Shown here one piece after another: positions 41,735 through 49,393 of a DNA stretch of 64,000 bases. The notes below the pieces were generated by a model. The model saw only the letters and a list, made by a program, of their open reading frames with translations, ran no database searches and had not been told where the DNA came from. Position numbers and translations under genes: made by a program. Location: NCBI GenBank assembly GCA_900696665.1, contig CAADGY010000217.1, forward strand, positions 62,001-126,000, given 5' to 3'. Position 1 is the first letter of the stretch, and each line of letters starts with the position of its first letter. Source of the stretch: an uncultured Acidobacteriota bacterium (GTDB lineage Bacteria; Acidobacteriota; Terriglobia; Bryobacterales; Bryobacteraceae).

Positions 41735-43072
41735 TTGAGGTATAGACTCGCCGCTCTGATTTTCATTCTTTGGGCCAGCTCCGTTGTAGCACAGGTCATG
41801 CCTTCCGGCGGCCCATCTATTTTGAGCCGCCAGCCCAGCCTGCGTACCGGACCGGCAGATGCATTGTTCACCATCAGACCTTCCGCCAGCATTGTAGGCA
41901 GATACGATCACGGTCTTTTCCTGCCCGCGACGGATGCTGAAGGCAGGTTGTTGGGGCAGGACAGCTACGGTATCGCCGCCATCCTTGGATTGGACGGATT
42001 TCATCAAACGAGAGACAGCGTTGTCAGCCTCGATTACCGGGGGCAGTTCCGGCACTACACAGAGAACGATTATCTGGACGGGAGCGATCACGCGCTATCG
42101 CTCGGCTATGAACACCGGCTGACCAACCGGACGCTCGTTGCCGGAACGGCATTCGGTGGTCTTTACTCCCGTTCGTTTGGGGTACCCGGATTGGGGAGAA
42201 TGAGCCCTCCAATCGTCGATATCGGCCCCGAGATTATTCCGACCAACGAGATTTTCGATAGCCGCGTTTACTATGCGGGCGCCGGTGCGAATATCGTCCA
42301 TCAAAAATCCATGAGGCTATCGTTCGGCGCTGGCGCAAACGGATTTACGGTACACCGGCGTTCCCGGTCTCTGGCGGGTGTCATCGGTGCTTCCGCCCAG
42401 GGCAACGTCGCCTACCGGTTGTCCAGAAGACAAACCATCGGCGCCGACTATACGTTTACGAAATTCGACTTCACAAAGGGCTTTGGCCTATCCGACATGC
42501 ACATCGTGTCTCTGAACTACGCAGCCCAGCTAACGCGACACTGGACCTTCTCCACCCGTGCGGGCATCTTCCGATTCGAGAATCTCAGGGTTGTTACCGT
42601 ACAGTTAGATCCAGTGATCGCGGAGATTCTGGGGCGCAAGACAGGACTGGAAACCCATCATCAGGTAAACTACGGCCCGATTGTGCGGGCTGTGCTGACA
42701 CGCGAGTTCCAGCGTGGGAGCTTCAGTGCCAGCTATAGCAGAATCGTCAGCCCGGGCAACGGGATTTACCTGAGCTCCATCGCAGAGTCCGGGCGCGTGG
42801 GTTACAACTACCGGGGCTCACGCCGGTGGAATTCCGGCGTGGCCGCCGGCGTAACTCAATACGGCGCCCTGACCCAGACTATCGGGAAATATCACAGCTA
42901 TTACGGCAGCGCCCAGACATCGTACCGTCTGAAGCGGTTTCTGCACCTGACAAGTTCTTTCATTGTCAGGAGCCATAGGATTGGCGAGGGTTCGGATTTC
43001 AAACGGACATCCTATTCGGCATCCATCGGCCTGGCGTTTGCCCCAGGCGAGATCCCTCTATCGCTAAATTGA
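41735..43072 (+). CDS. Outer-membrane beta-barrel, exopolysaccharide-locus type
   Basis: No ATG fits; the TTG at 41735 is supported by GGAGG at 41726-41730 and a signal peptide (LAALIFILWASSVVAQ). The remaining 425 residues alternate polar and hydrophobic positions in strands separated by tight turns (VVSLDYRGQFRHYTENDYLD, GSFSASYSRIVSPGNGIYLS, VGYNYRGSRRWNSGVAAGVT). The protein ends in GLAFAPGEIPLSLN. Comparable 16-18-stranded barrels appear in exosortase/EPS loci and may conduct the polymer. The family is not identified further. Confidence 0.65.
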   Translation: MRYRLAALIFILWASSVVAQVMPSGGPSILSRQPSLRTGPADALFTIRPSASIVGRYDHGLFLPATDAEGRLLGQDSYGIAAILGLDGFHQTRDSVVSLDYRGQFRHYTENDYLDGSDHALSLGYEHRLTNRTLVAGTAFGGLYSRSFGVPGLGRMSPPIVDIGPEIIPTNEIFDSRVYYAGAGANIVHQKSMRLSFGAGANGFTVHRRSRSLAGVIGASAQGNVAYRLSRRQTIGADYTFTKFDFTKGFGLSDMHIVSLNYAAQLTRHWTFSTRAGIFRFENLRVVTVQLDPVIAEILGRKTGLETHHQVNYGPIVRAVLTREFQRGSFSASYSRIVSPGNGIYLSSIAESGRVGYNYRGSRRWNSGVAAGVTQYGALTQTIGKYHSYYGSAQTSYRLKRFLHLTSSFIVRSHRIGEGSDFKRTSYSASIGLAFAPGEIPLSLN

Positions 43073-43083
43073 TTGGCCCCCGG

Positions 43084-43797
43084 CTACTGGCCCGTTCGTG
43101 CCGCCGTTACCCGATCGACAAGCGTTTTGAAGAGCTCCGGCGATATCCCTTGACCATCGATGAAAAATTTGTAGCTTCCGCCTGCGAAAGGCTTCACTTC
43201 AAGCTCGTAGGGATTCTTCTGTGTAATCTCCTTGATCGAACGGTACTCCCAGCGGCGGGAATGACTCACGTTGTTCACCGACTCATAACTCAACTGCGAA
43301 GAGGAGACGATCAGCCGGCCCCTACAGCTACCGCGAAAATGATCATGACGGGCTACAAACGTTTCCACAGCCGCGGGGACTGGGGTGTTTACACTGGCGG
43401 CGCCGCTAGTTGAAACCACGGACGGTCCCATGCCAAACCAGGACTTAATCGGCGATGTATCGGTGGGGACGATCGCGCGGAATATGGCCCGGCTGCTCGT
43501 CCCCGAACTGTCCTGGAGAGGATGACGGAATTGCAGAGTGATGTTGGAGCCCTCTGTAATAACATCCGTCATGTCGCTCCGCACAACGGCAAACGACAGG
43601 TCGACCTTCTGATCGTCGACGTACACCAAATGATCCCCTAGAAGCATCAATTTTCCGGTAGTAGTACCGAAGGGAACCGCACGCTCGACGGGGATCGCGC
43701 GGGCAACCGTCTGCGCCTCAGCGGAAATCGTCATCAATGCGCACGATACAAGCACAAAAGCGCCCACCAGTCTTTTCAGACACAGTACGTTTTTCAT
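43084..43797 (-). CDS. Secreted hypothetical protein with PH-like C-domain
   Basis: The protein has 237 residues with a signal peptide (LVGAFVLVSCALMTISAEAQ). The C-terminal 90 residues (HFRGSCRGRLIVSSSQLSYE, WEYRSIKEITQKNPYELEVK, SYKFFIDGQGISPELFKTLV) resemble a bacterial PH/GRAM-like beta sandwich with a terminal helix. No catalytic motif is seen. A strong promoter lies 95 bp upstream. It is convergent with the barrel gene (11-bp gap) and lies downstream of the second epsI, so it may belong to the second exosortase locus. Confidence 0.65.
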   Translation of the reverse strand: MKNVLCLKRLVGAFVLVSCALMTISAEAQTVARAIPVERAVPFGTTTGKLMLLGDHLVYVDDQKVDLSFAVVRSDMTDVITEGSNITLQFRHPLQDSSGTSSRAIFRAIVPTDTSPIKSWFGMGPSVVSTSGAASVNTPVPAAVETFVARHDHFRGSCRGRLIVSSSQLSYESVNNVSHSRRWEYRSIKEITQKNPYELEVKPFAGGSYKFFIDGQGISPELFKTLVDRVTAARTGQ

Positions 43798-43893
43798 GGT
43801 TTTTCTTTCGGTTGGGTTTCGATGCAGGTTGTACTGCCGCCTCTAATATCACCCAGGCGATGAAGAGGAGTCAGGCAGCAACCACGTAATACT

Positions 43894-43923
43894 ATTATAC
43901 CAGCGCAGAATTATACACGTCAA
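43894..43923 (-). promoter_or_regulatory. Sigma-70 promoter of the PH-like protein gene
   Basis: On the minus strand, TTGACG (43923-43918) and TATAAT (43899-43894) are 18 bp apart, close to consensus. The leader to the start at 43797 is about 90 nt. Confidence 0.65.
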
Positions 43924-43961
43924 TTTTCACCCAATTACAGAAACCCACCGGCTATGCCGGC

Positions 43962-44609
43962 TTACGCCGGTAGAAACTGCTGTAAAGGTGCAAACAGGTG
44001 CTGGACGAAATCCACCGCGGTAGCAGTAGCTGCGCTGGTGCTTTCCTGTACAGGCACGACGACGCGCACCAACGCCGTGTCCGTGCGGTTATAACGGATG
44101 GCATCCAACACCATGAAGATCTTCGCGGAGTACTCGCTGGCAATGACACGCCCGGGCGTCTGATACCAGTACAGTACAATGCTCTTCGAATCCCCTTTGG
44201 AGACGATATACCGGTTGACCTCGATCGGAGTAGACCGGCCGGGCACGTTGATCGGCAGGACTTCAGCGGAACTCGGCACCCATCCGGAGCCGGGCAAGCA
44301 ATTTCTGGGAGAATGTGGACTCACTCCGGTGCGCTGTGATTTGAAATAGGCGATAAACACGCTGGCCGACTGATTCTTTTTGTCGACGTACCAGCGCGTG
44401 AGAGTGTCGTCGGCTTTCAACACATCCAGAACGTCATCACCGATTTTGTCATCCCGGAACAGGCTCCAATCGCCCAGCACGGTGGGAAACGTGGTGAGCG
44501 GATCGTGCGGCGGAATGTTTTCGGTTCGGGATGTGGTGTGAAACAGCAGGCCCTGGGCAATCAGCACCACGGTAAGAACAAGAGCTCGCTTGTTTCGGAA
44601 GAAGGACAT
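43962..44609 (-). CDS. epsI: EpsI family protein (second exosortase locus)
   Basis: The ATG at 44609 gives about 215 residues with an N-terminal helix (RALVLTVVLIAQGLLFHTTS). The EpsI signature is intact: VFIAYFKSQRTGVSPHSPRN followed by CLPGSGWVPS, and IVLYWYQTPGRVIASEYSAK. It begins 1 bp after the exosortase stop, so it is the exosortase partner. It is the second EpsI in the window; the two share the HSPxxCLPGSGW core but differ elsewhere. Confidence 0.87.
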   Translation of the reverse strand: MSFFRNKRALVLTVVLIAQGLLFHTTSRTENIPPHDPLTTFPTVLGDWSLFRDDKIGDDVLDVLKADDTLTRWYVDKKNQSASVFIAYFKSQRTGVSPHSPRNCLPGSGWVPSSAEVLPINVPGRSTPIEVNRYIVSKGDSKSIVLYWYQTPGRVIASEYSAKIFMVLDAIRYNRTDTALVRVVVPVQESTSAATATAVDFVQHLFAPLQQFLPA

Positions 44610-44610
44610 A

Positions 44611-45501
44611 TCAGGACTCACCTTCCCGCACACGATGGTACACGGCGTTTATAATCCGATGCGTAATCACCAGGGCCGCCAGCGCCACCATGAACATGAT
44701 CCACCCCTCGGCGGTATGAAAAAAGCCGTCCGCCCATTCCCGCTTGTATTCGCTCAGGATACCCGTGATGGTGACCCGGCTGGCATTGGTGATAATTGCG
44801 ATAGGGATGGCCGCCACCAGAAGCACCGCGCGCATCCACTTTTTCTCATCGAAAAAATAGGCATAGACGAGCGACAGGAACGACAGCGAGAGCAGTGACC
44901 GGATACCGCTACAAGCCTCGACAACGGAAAGCCGCTGGCTTGGAAGCTCCAGAATATTGCCTTCGCGCAGAACGGGTATGCCGATCAGGTTCAGGGCGGT
45001 TTCGGCCACCGAACTGGCAAACAACTGCAGCGGCAGCGTGATCTGGTTGTAGATGATGGCAGGGATCGGAACCATGAACAGCAGCAGGAACAGCGAAAAG
45101 GCGAGCACGCGAATCGTGGCCATGCCTCCCAGCAACAGCAGCGCTCCCGCCAGCGAAATGATGAAGGCGGTGCGGGCCAGGAAGAGTTCCGCGCCCAGTG
45201 TGGCCACCAGTAGCTGCAGCGCGCCGTATAGCACCACAACCAGGCCCAGCCAGCTTCCACCCTTCGCCGCGGCCGCAAGAACCTTGTCCCGCCGCTGCCA
45301 GGCGATGTAGGAGGCAATAACCGGCACAAACAGCCCGTGCCCCATATCCTCGTCGTTCATCCATTGGTTGAACAGGCGCGTCAGCACAGGCCAGTAAGCG
45401 GCAAACAATAGCGCTCCGAACCACAGAATCGAAATCAAAGTAAAGCGGAACTGGGAATCGGGAGCACTTGCTAACTGGGGAGAGGTCTCAGTGGAGGCCA
45501 T
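44611..45501 (-). CDS. Second exosortase
   Basis: This is a 296-residue polytopic protein with about eight helices. The triad is canonical: C197 in VVEACSGIRSL, R242 in TNASRVTITG and H262 in FFHTAEGW. Unlike the exosortase at 12.8 kb, the EACSGIR motif is unchanged. It is paired with EpsI, with the barrel and PH-like proteins downstream. Which PEP-CTERM proteins it processes cannot be told from the window; no sorting-signal gene lies next to it. It is divergent from the MarR-protoglobin operon. Confidence 0.9.
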   Translation of the reverse strand: MASTETSPQLASAPDSQFRFTLISILWFGALLFAAYWPVLTRLFNQWMNDEDMGHGLFVPVIASYIAWQRRDKVLAAAAKGGSWLGLVVVLYGALQLLVATLGAELFLARTAFIISLAGALLLLGGMATIRVLAFSLFLLLFMVPIPAIIYNQITLPLQLFASSVAETALNLIGIPVLREGNILELPSQRLSVVEACSGIRSLLSLSFLSLVYAYFFDEKKWMRAVLLVAAIPIAIITNASRVTITGILSEYKREWADGFFHTAEGWIMFMVALAALVITHRIINAVYHRVREGES

Positions 45502-45591
45502 CGCTTACTTTCTTCAAGTACACCACACGGAACCAATACCCACAACAGGGCTAAAGGAGTGGAACCGGTAAACGCTTTTCCGGCACGCCCC

Positions 45592-45636
45592 TTGACAGGG
45601 TGGCAGAGCAATCTTATTATTACTTAGGATTCCTAA
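45592..45636 (+). promoter_or_regulatory. Promoter and MarR operator of the marR-protoglobin operon
   Basis: TTGACA (45592-45597) and TATTAT (45615-45620) are 17 bp apart. The start region is covered by TTAGGA-T-TCCTAA (45624-45636), a perfect palindrome around one base, typical in size of MarR operators. It places transcription near 45627, which excludes a GTG start at 45600. Confidence 0.75.
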
Positions 45637-45641
45637 TTAAT

Positions 45642-46277
45642 ATGACCGGACTTTCCCTTTCCATGCGTATCGCTCAAGGCCTGATGAAGATCGGGCTCGC
45701 TATGAAGGCCAACGAGTGGAGGGAATCCGCGAAGCTTCAACTCTCGCCCACGCAGGCTCAGATTCTGGCCGCGCTGGCAACCCAGGGTCCGCTACGGCTG
45801 TCGGAGCTGGCAGCGCTCCTTGCTATTACTCTGGCGACGGCGAGCGACGCCGTGTCGAGTTTGGCTAAAAAGGGGCTTGTGGAAAAGCGGACGTCCGAGC
45901 AGGACGCTCGTGCGCTTTCTATTGTGCCAACCCGCGCCGGGCAGAAAGCCGCGAAAGCAGTAGCGGCATGGCCCGATTTCCTGGCTACCGCCGTCGATAC
46001 CCTTTCGCCCGACGAGCAAGTCACGTTTCACCGGGGCCTGGTGAAGATGATTGGAACGCTACAGAGACGCGGTCAAATTCCGGTAGCCCGCATGTGTACA
46101 CACTGCACGTACTTCCGGCCCAACGTCCACGCCGGCAGCCACACGCCGCACCATTGCGATTTTATCGACTCCGCCTTCGGCGACGGATTCATCCGGATTG
46201 ATTGTGATGATTTCATTGCGGCAACAACCTCCGAGGGTTGGGACGCCTGGGTAGCTAGAGGTTCCGCAACACAATAA
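45642..46277 (+). CDS. MarR-family regulator with a Cys/His-rich C-terminus
   Basis: The ATG at 45642 follows the operator and gives 211 residues. A MarR winged helix is clear: LSPTQAQILAALATQGPLRL, SELAALLAITLATASDAVSS, then LAKKGLVEKRTSEQDARALS. After the dimerisation helix comes an unusual tail: C152, C155 (MCTHCTYF), a run of histidines (H163, H167, H170, H171), C172 and C188. This could bind a metal or Fe-S cluster, or respond to redox or NO. It is co-transcribed with the protoglobin 23 bp downstream, so gas or redox sensing is inferred. Confidence 0.85.
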   Translation: MTGLSLSMRIAQGLMKIGLAMKANEWRESAKLQLSPTQAQILAALATQGPLRLSELAALLAITLATASDAVSSLAKKGLVEKRTSEQDARALSIVPTRAGQKAAKAVAAWPDFLATAVDTLSPDEQVTFHRGLVKMIGTLQRRGQIPVARMCTHCTYFRPNVHAGSHTPHHCDFIDSAFGDGFIRIDCDDFIAATTSEGWDAWVARGSATQ

Positions 46278-46300
46278 GCCATCTACGAAAGGAAAAAGTT

Positions 46301-46891
46301 ATGTCTGCGCAAATTCCGGGATACACTTATGGCCAGCCGCAGTTGACGCATTCCCCAGTGAGCCTGCAAGATTTCGGCCTGCTCAAACAGACGGTTCTCT
46401 TTACCGACGAAGACACGCGCTATCTGCGAATGTCGTTTGACATCCTCAAGGATCAGACGGGCGATATCCTTGACGTCTGGTATGGGTTCGTCGCGTCGCA
46501 TCCCCACCTGGTCTACTACTTCGGAAAGAAGCAGGATGGCCAGCCCGACAGTGAATACCTGGCGGCTGTCCGGAAACGCTTTGAGCAATGGATCCTGGAC
46601 ACCGCGGCTGCCAACTACGATCAGAAGTGGCTCGATTACCAGTATGAAATCGGACGGCGGCACCATCGCACAGCAAAGAACACAACCGATGGCGCGCAGT
46701 CGGTAGACAACATCAGCTATCGCTATCTGCCGGCGCTGATCTATCCGGTTACGGCCACTCTGAAGCCGTTCCTGGCGAAGAAAGGCAACACTGCTTCCGA
46801 AGTCGAGGGGATGCACCAGGCTTGGGTGAAGTCCGTTCTTCTGCAAGTCATACTGTGGAGCCAGCCCTATGTCAAAGACGGCGATTTCTGA
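46301..46891 (+). CDS. Protoglobin
   Basis: This 196-residue single-domain haem protein follows an AAAGGAAA ribosome site. The sequence IPGYTYGQPQ, WYGFVASHPHLVYYF, AVRKRFEQWILDT, LDYQYEIGRRHHRTAKN and YPVTATLKPFLA is very close to the Methanosarcina acetivorans protoglobin as I recall it. The proximal haem ligand should be the first histidine of the HH pair (H121). It lacks a signalling domain. Protoglobins bind O2, CO and NO; physiological roles proposed include NO or O2 scavenging. The upstream MarR gene is its likely regulator. Confidence 0.93.
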   Translation: MSAQIPGYTYGQPQLTHSPVSLQDFGLLKQTVLFTDEDTRYLRMSFDILKDQTGDILDVWYGFVASHPHLVYYFGKKQDGQPDSEYLAAVRKRFEQWILDTAAANYDQKWLDYQYEIGRRHHRTAKNTTDGAQSVDNISYRYLPALIYPVTATLKPFLAKKGNTASEVEGMHQAWVKSVLLQVILWSQPYVKDGDF

Positions 46892-46915
46892 GCGGCCGCC
46901 CGGTACCGGAGCCGT

Positions 46916-47935
46916 TCAAACCGTCCCGCGTGCGCCGTAGTTGAGGGCGTAGTAGTTTTGATATTCGCCCGACTTCACCCGCTTCACCCAGCCGGAGTTC
47001 TGACGGTACCAGTCAATGGTGCGCGCCAGTCCTTCATCAAAACCGGTAAGCGGCTTCCATCCTGTTTCGGCCATCAGTTTGGCGCTCGAGAGGGCATACC
47101 GCCTGTCGTGTCCGGGGCGGTCTTTCACGGTCTCCAGCAGGCTTTCCGGTTTGTGTGCCGCCTCCAGGATGCGGCGGATCACTTCCAAGTTCGGCAGCGA
47201 ACAATTCCCACCAATATTGTAGATTTCGCCCTCGCGGCCTTTTTTCAAAACTTCCCGAATCGCGCGGCAGTGGTCATCCACGTAAAGCCAGTCGCGCACC
47301 TGCATGCCGTCTCCGTATACGGGCAAGCGCCGGTCTTCCAAAGCATTCGAGATCATCAGCGGGATGAGCTTTTCGGGAAACTGGTACGGGCCGTAGTTAT
47401 TGGATGCGCGGGTGACGATTACCGGCAACCTGTAAGTGGTGAAGTAAGACAGCGCCAGCAGATCGGACCCGGCTTTCGATGCCGAATAAGGGCTGCTGGC
47501 CCTTAACGGATAATTCTCACTTGCTTCGTGTGGAGGATCGATGCTGCCGTAGACTTCGTCGGTGGAGATATGCACGAAACGTGCGACGTTATGCATTCGC
47601 GCCGCTTCCAACAGCCGGAACGCGCCGCGGAGGTTGGTCTCGAACACTGGATCCGGAGACAGAATGCTACGGTCCACGTGGGACTCGGCGGCGAAGTGCA
47701 CCACGGCGTCGAACCGCGAGGATGCGAATAGTCCGTCCAGCAGCGCGGCGTCGCAGATGTCTCCCTGTACGAAGCGATAGCGCGGATGGTTCTCGATCTC
47801 CGCCAGGTTTTCGAGATTGCCCGCGTAAGTCAGTTTGTCGAGATTGACGATTTCGGCCGATTCATCGGCGGCGATGGTGGTGCGAATGAACGCCGATCCG
47901 ATAAAACCAGCTCCTCCGGTGACCAGTACTCTCAT
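46916..47935 (-). CDS. rfbB: dTDP-glucose 4,6-dehydratase
   Basis: This is a 339-residue extended short-chain dehydrogenase. The NAD-binding GxxGxxG is VTGGAGFIGSAFIR. The catalytic region shows ISTDEVYGS and the YxxxK pair in YSASKAGSDL, followed by NNYGPYQFPEKLIPLM. It converts dTDP-glucose to dTDP-4-keto-6-deoxyglucose, the precursor of rhamnose and many amino sugars. It is last in the rfbA-rfbC-rfbB operon; its start overlaps the rfbC stop. rfbD is missing from the window. Confidence 0.95.
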   Translation of the reverse strand: MRVLVTGGAGFIGSAFIRTTIAADESAEIVNLDKLTYAGNLENLAEIENHPRYRFVQGDICDAALLDGLFASSRFDAVVHFAAESHVDRSILSPDPVFETNLRGAFRLLEAARMHNVARFVHISTDEVYGSIDPPHEASENYPLRASSPYSASKAGSDLLALSYFTTYRLPVIVTRASNNYGPYQFPEKLIPLMISNALEDRRLPVYGDGMQVRDWLYVDDHCRAIREVLKKGREGEIYNIGGNCSLPNLEVIRRILEAAHKPESLLETVKDRPGHDRRYALSSAKLMAETGWKPLTGFDEGLARTIDWYRQNSGWVKRVKSGEYQNYYALNYGARGTV

Positions 47936-48492
47936 TTGCGCTGCGTTTCCCAGTCGTAATTGATGCGCGGATCGTTGTACGGAATGCGCCCTTCGTCGGA
48001 GGGATTATAAAAATGATCCGTCACATAGACCAGAACCGCGGGGCTGTCGCCGATCACCTTGTAGCCGTGTCCGACACCTGGAGGAATCAGCACTTGCCAT
48101 GGCCGCAGTGCGCCCAGGTACAGCGTATTGCGCGCACCGAACGTGTGCGAATCGCTGCGAAGATCGATCAGCGCCACCTGTAGCATTCCCGCCGCCGGCA
48201 CCCAGAAGTCGGTCTGATGCTGATGGTAGTGAAAAGCTTTGATAGTTCCGGGATAGCTGATGGCGGTGGAGACCTGCGTGGTTTCGGGCGAATACTGCGA
48301 GACCAGGCCTTTGCCCATGCGGATCACTTCCAGAAAGTAGCCGCGGTCGTCGGGCCACAAGGTATAGGGTTGCACCCGCACACCCGCGATCAGGTCCGGG
48401 GAATCCGGCGATTGAATGACCTTCCCGATTCCTTTTTCACATTGCGGGAGTTCCACTTCTTCAACCCGCTTCACAACGAATGTCTGCCCCAT
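47932..48492 (-). CDS. rfbC: dTDP-4-dehydrorhamnose 3,5-epimerase
   Basis: The protein has 186 residues. The cupin-fold epimerase motifs are visible: DDRGYFLEVIRMG, the catalytic-region KAFHYHQHQTDFWVPAAG, QVALIDLRSDS and the tyrosine-containing LIPPGVGHGYKVIGD. The start codon overlaps the rfbA stop (TGATG). It epimerises the keto sugar from RfbB at C3 and C5. The sequence is slightly divergent from classical RmlC (KAFHYH rather than RGLHxQ), so a related epimerase forming another 6-deoxysugar is possible. Confidence 0.87.
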   Translation of the reverse strand: MGQTFVVKRVEEVELPQCEKGIGKVIQSPDSPDLIAGVRVQPYTLWPDDRGYFLEVIRMGKGLVSQYSPETTQVSTAISYPGTIKAFHYHQHQTDFWVPAAGMLQVALIDLRSDSHTFGARNTLYLGALRPWQVLIPPGVGHGYKVIGDSPAVLVYVTDHFYNPSDEGRIPYNDPRINYDWETQRK

Positions 48493-49256
48493 CAATTTTC
48501 CGCGCCGCCCACGGCGGAAGCCGCAACGCCCTCCATGGCTTCGCGGCTCTCCTTCACCAGGTTAGCCGCCCGCAGCAGCGAGTCGAAAGTTCCGGCATCG
48601 GTCCACCAGCCTTCGAGGTAGTCGAACGACATGCTTTGTTCCCGGATGTAGGCGTTGTTCACATCCGTGATTTCGAGTTCGCCACGGTTTGAGGGAACGA
48701 GCTGCTTGACTTTGTCGAACACGGTTTCGTCGTACAGGTAAATGCCGGTGACCGCATAATTCGACTTCGGCTTTAGAGGTTTTTCTTCGATGCCTACGAT
48801 CCGGTTGCCGTCAATCTCAGCAACGCCGAAGCGCTCGGCGTCCGGAACTTTCTTCAGCAGAATCCTGGCGCCGCGCTCCTGCCGCCGGAAATTTTCGACA
48901 GCCGGGCGGATGCCGCCCTCGATGATGTTATCGCCCAGGATGACGCAGATGCGCTGGCCATCGGCGAAATGTTCGGCCAGAGAGAGCGCGTCGGCGATGC
49001 CGCCTTCACCTTCCTGGTACGTATAGTTCAGATGCTTCAGTCCGAACTCTTTGCCGTTCCCCAGCAGACGAAGGAAATCGCCCGCGTTCTTGCCGCCGGT
49101 AACCACCAGAATGTCCTGAATCCCCGCATCGACGAGCGATTGCAAAGGATAGAAGATCATCGGCTTGTCATAGATGGGGAGCAGATGCTTATTGGTGATT
49201 TTCGTCAGCGGGAAAAGGCGGCTGCCGGTGCCTCCGGCCAGGATGATGCCTTTCAT
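48492..49256 (-). CDS. rfbA: Glucose-1-phosphate thymidylyltransferase
   Basis: This is a 254-residue nucleotidyltransferase. The N-terminal GGTGSRLFPLTKITNKHLLP holds the nucleotide-binding loop. VILGDNIIEGG supplies the metal aspartate, and the later YLEGWWTDAGTFDSLL is the sugar-binding end. It is shorter than E. coli RmlA (about 290), as in the RffH-like short forms of many soil bacteria. It makes dTDP-glucose for RfbB and is the first gene of the operon. The 137-bp gap upstream contains a GTTGG-AAA-CCAAC hairpin. Confidence 0.93.
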   Translation of the reverse strand: MKGIILAGGTGSRLFPLTKITNKHLLPIYDKPMIFYPLQSLVDAGIQDILVVTGGKNAGDFLRLLGNGKEFGLKHLNYTYQEGEGGIADALSLAEHFADGQRICVILGDNIIEGGIRPAVENFRRQERGARILLKKVPDAERFGVAEIDGNRIVGIEEKPLKPKSNYAVTGIYLYDETVFDKVKQLVPSNRGELEITDVNNAYIREQSMSFDYLEGWWTDAGTFDSLLRAANLVKESREAMEGVAASAVGGAEN

Positions 49257-49393
49257 TGCGATGCCTCCGAGTACAACAACCCATCATGATACATGGGATC
49301 TAGTACTGGAGTCGGGTTGGAAACCAACTACAATACCAAAGGTAAGCACCAAATGTAAGTTGAAATAGAACTGCTCTAATCGGAGGAATCAAT

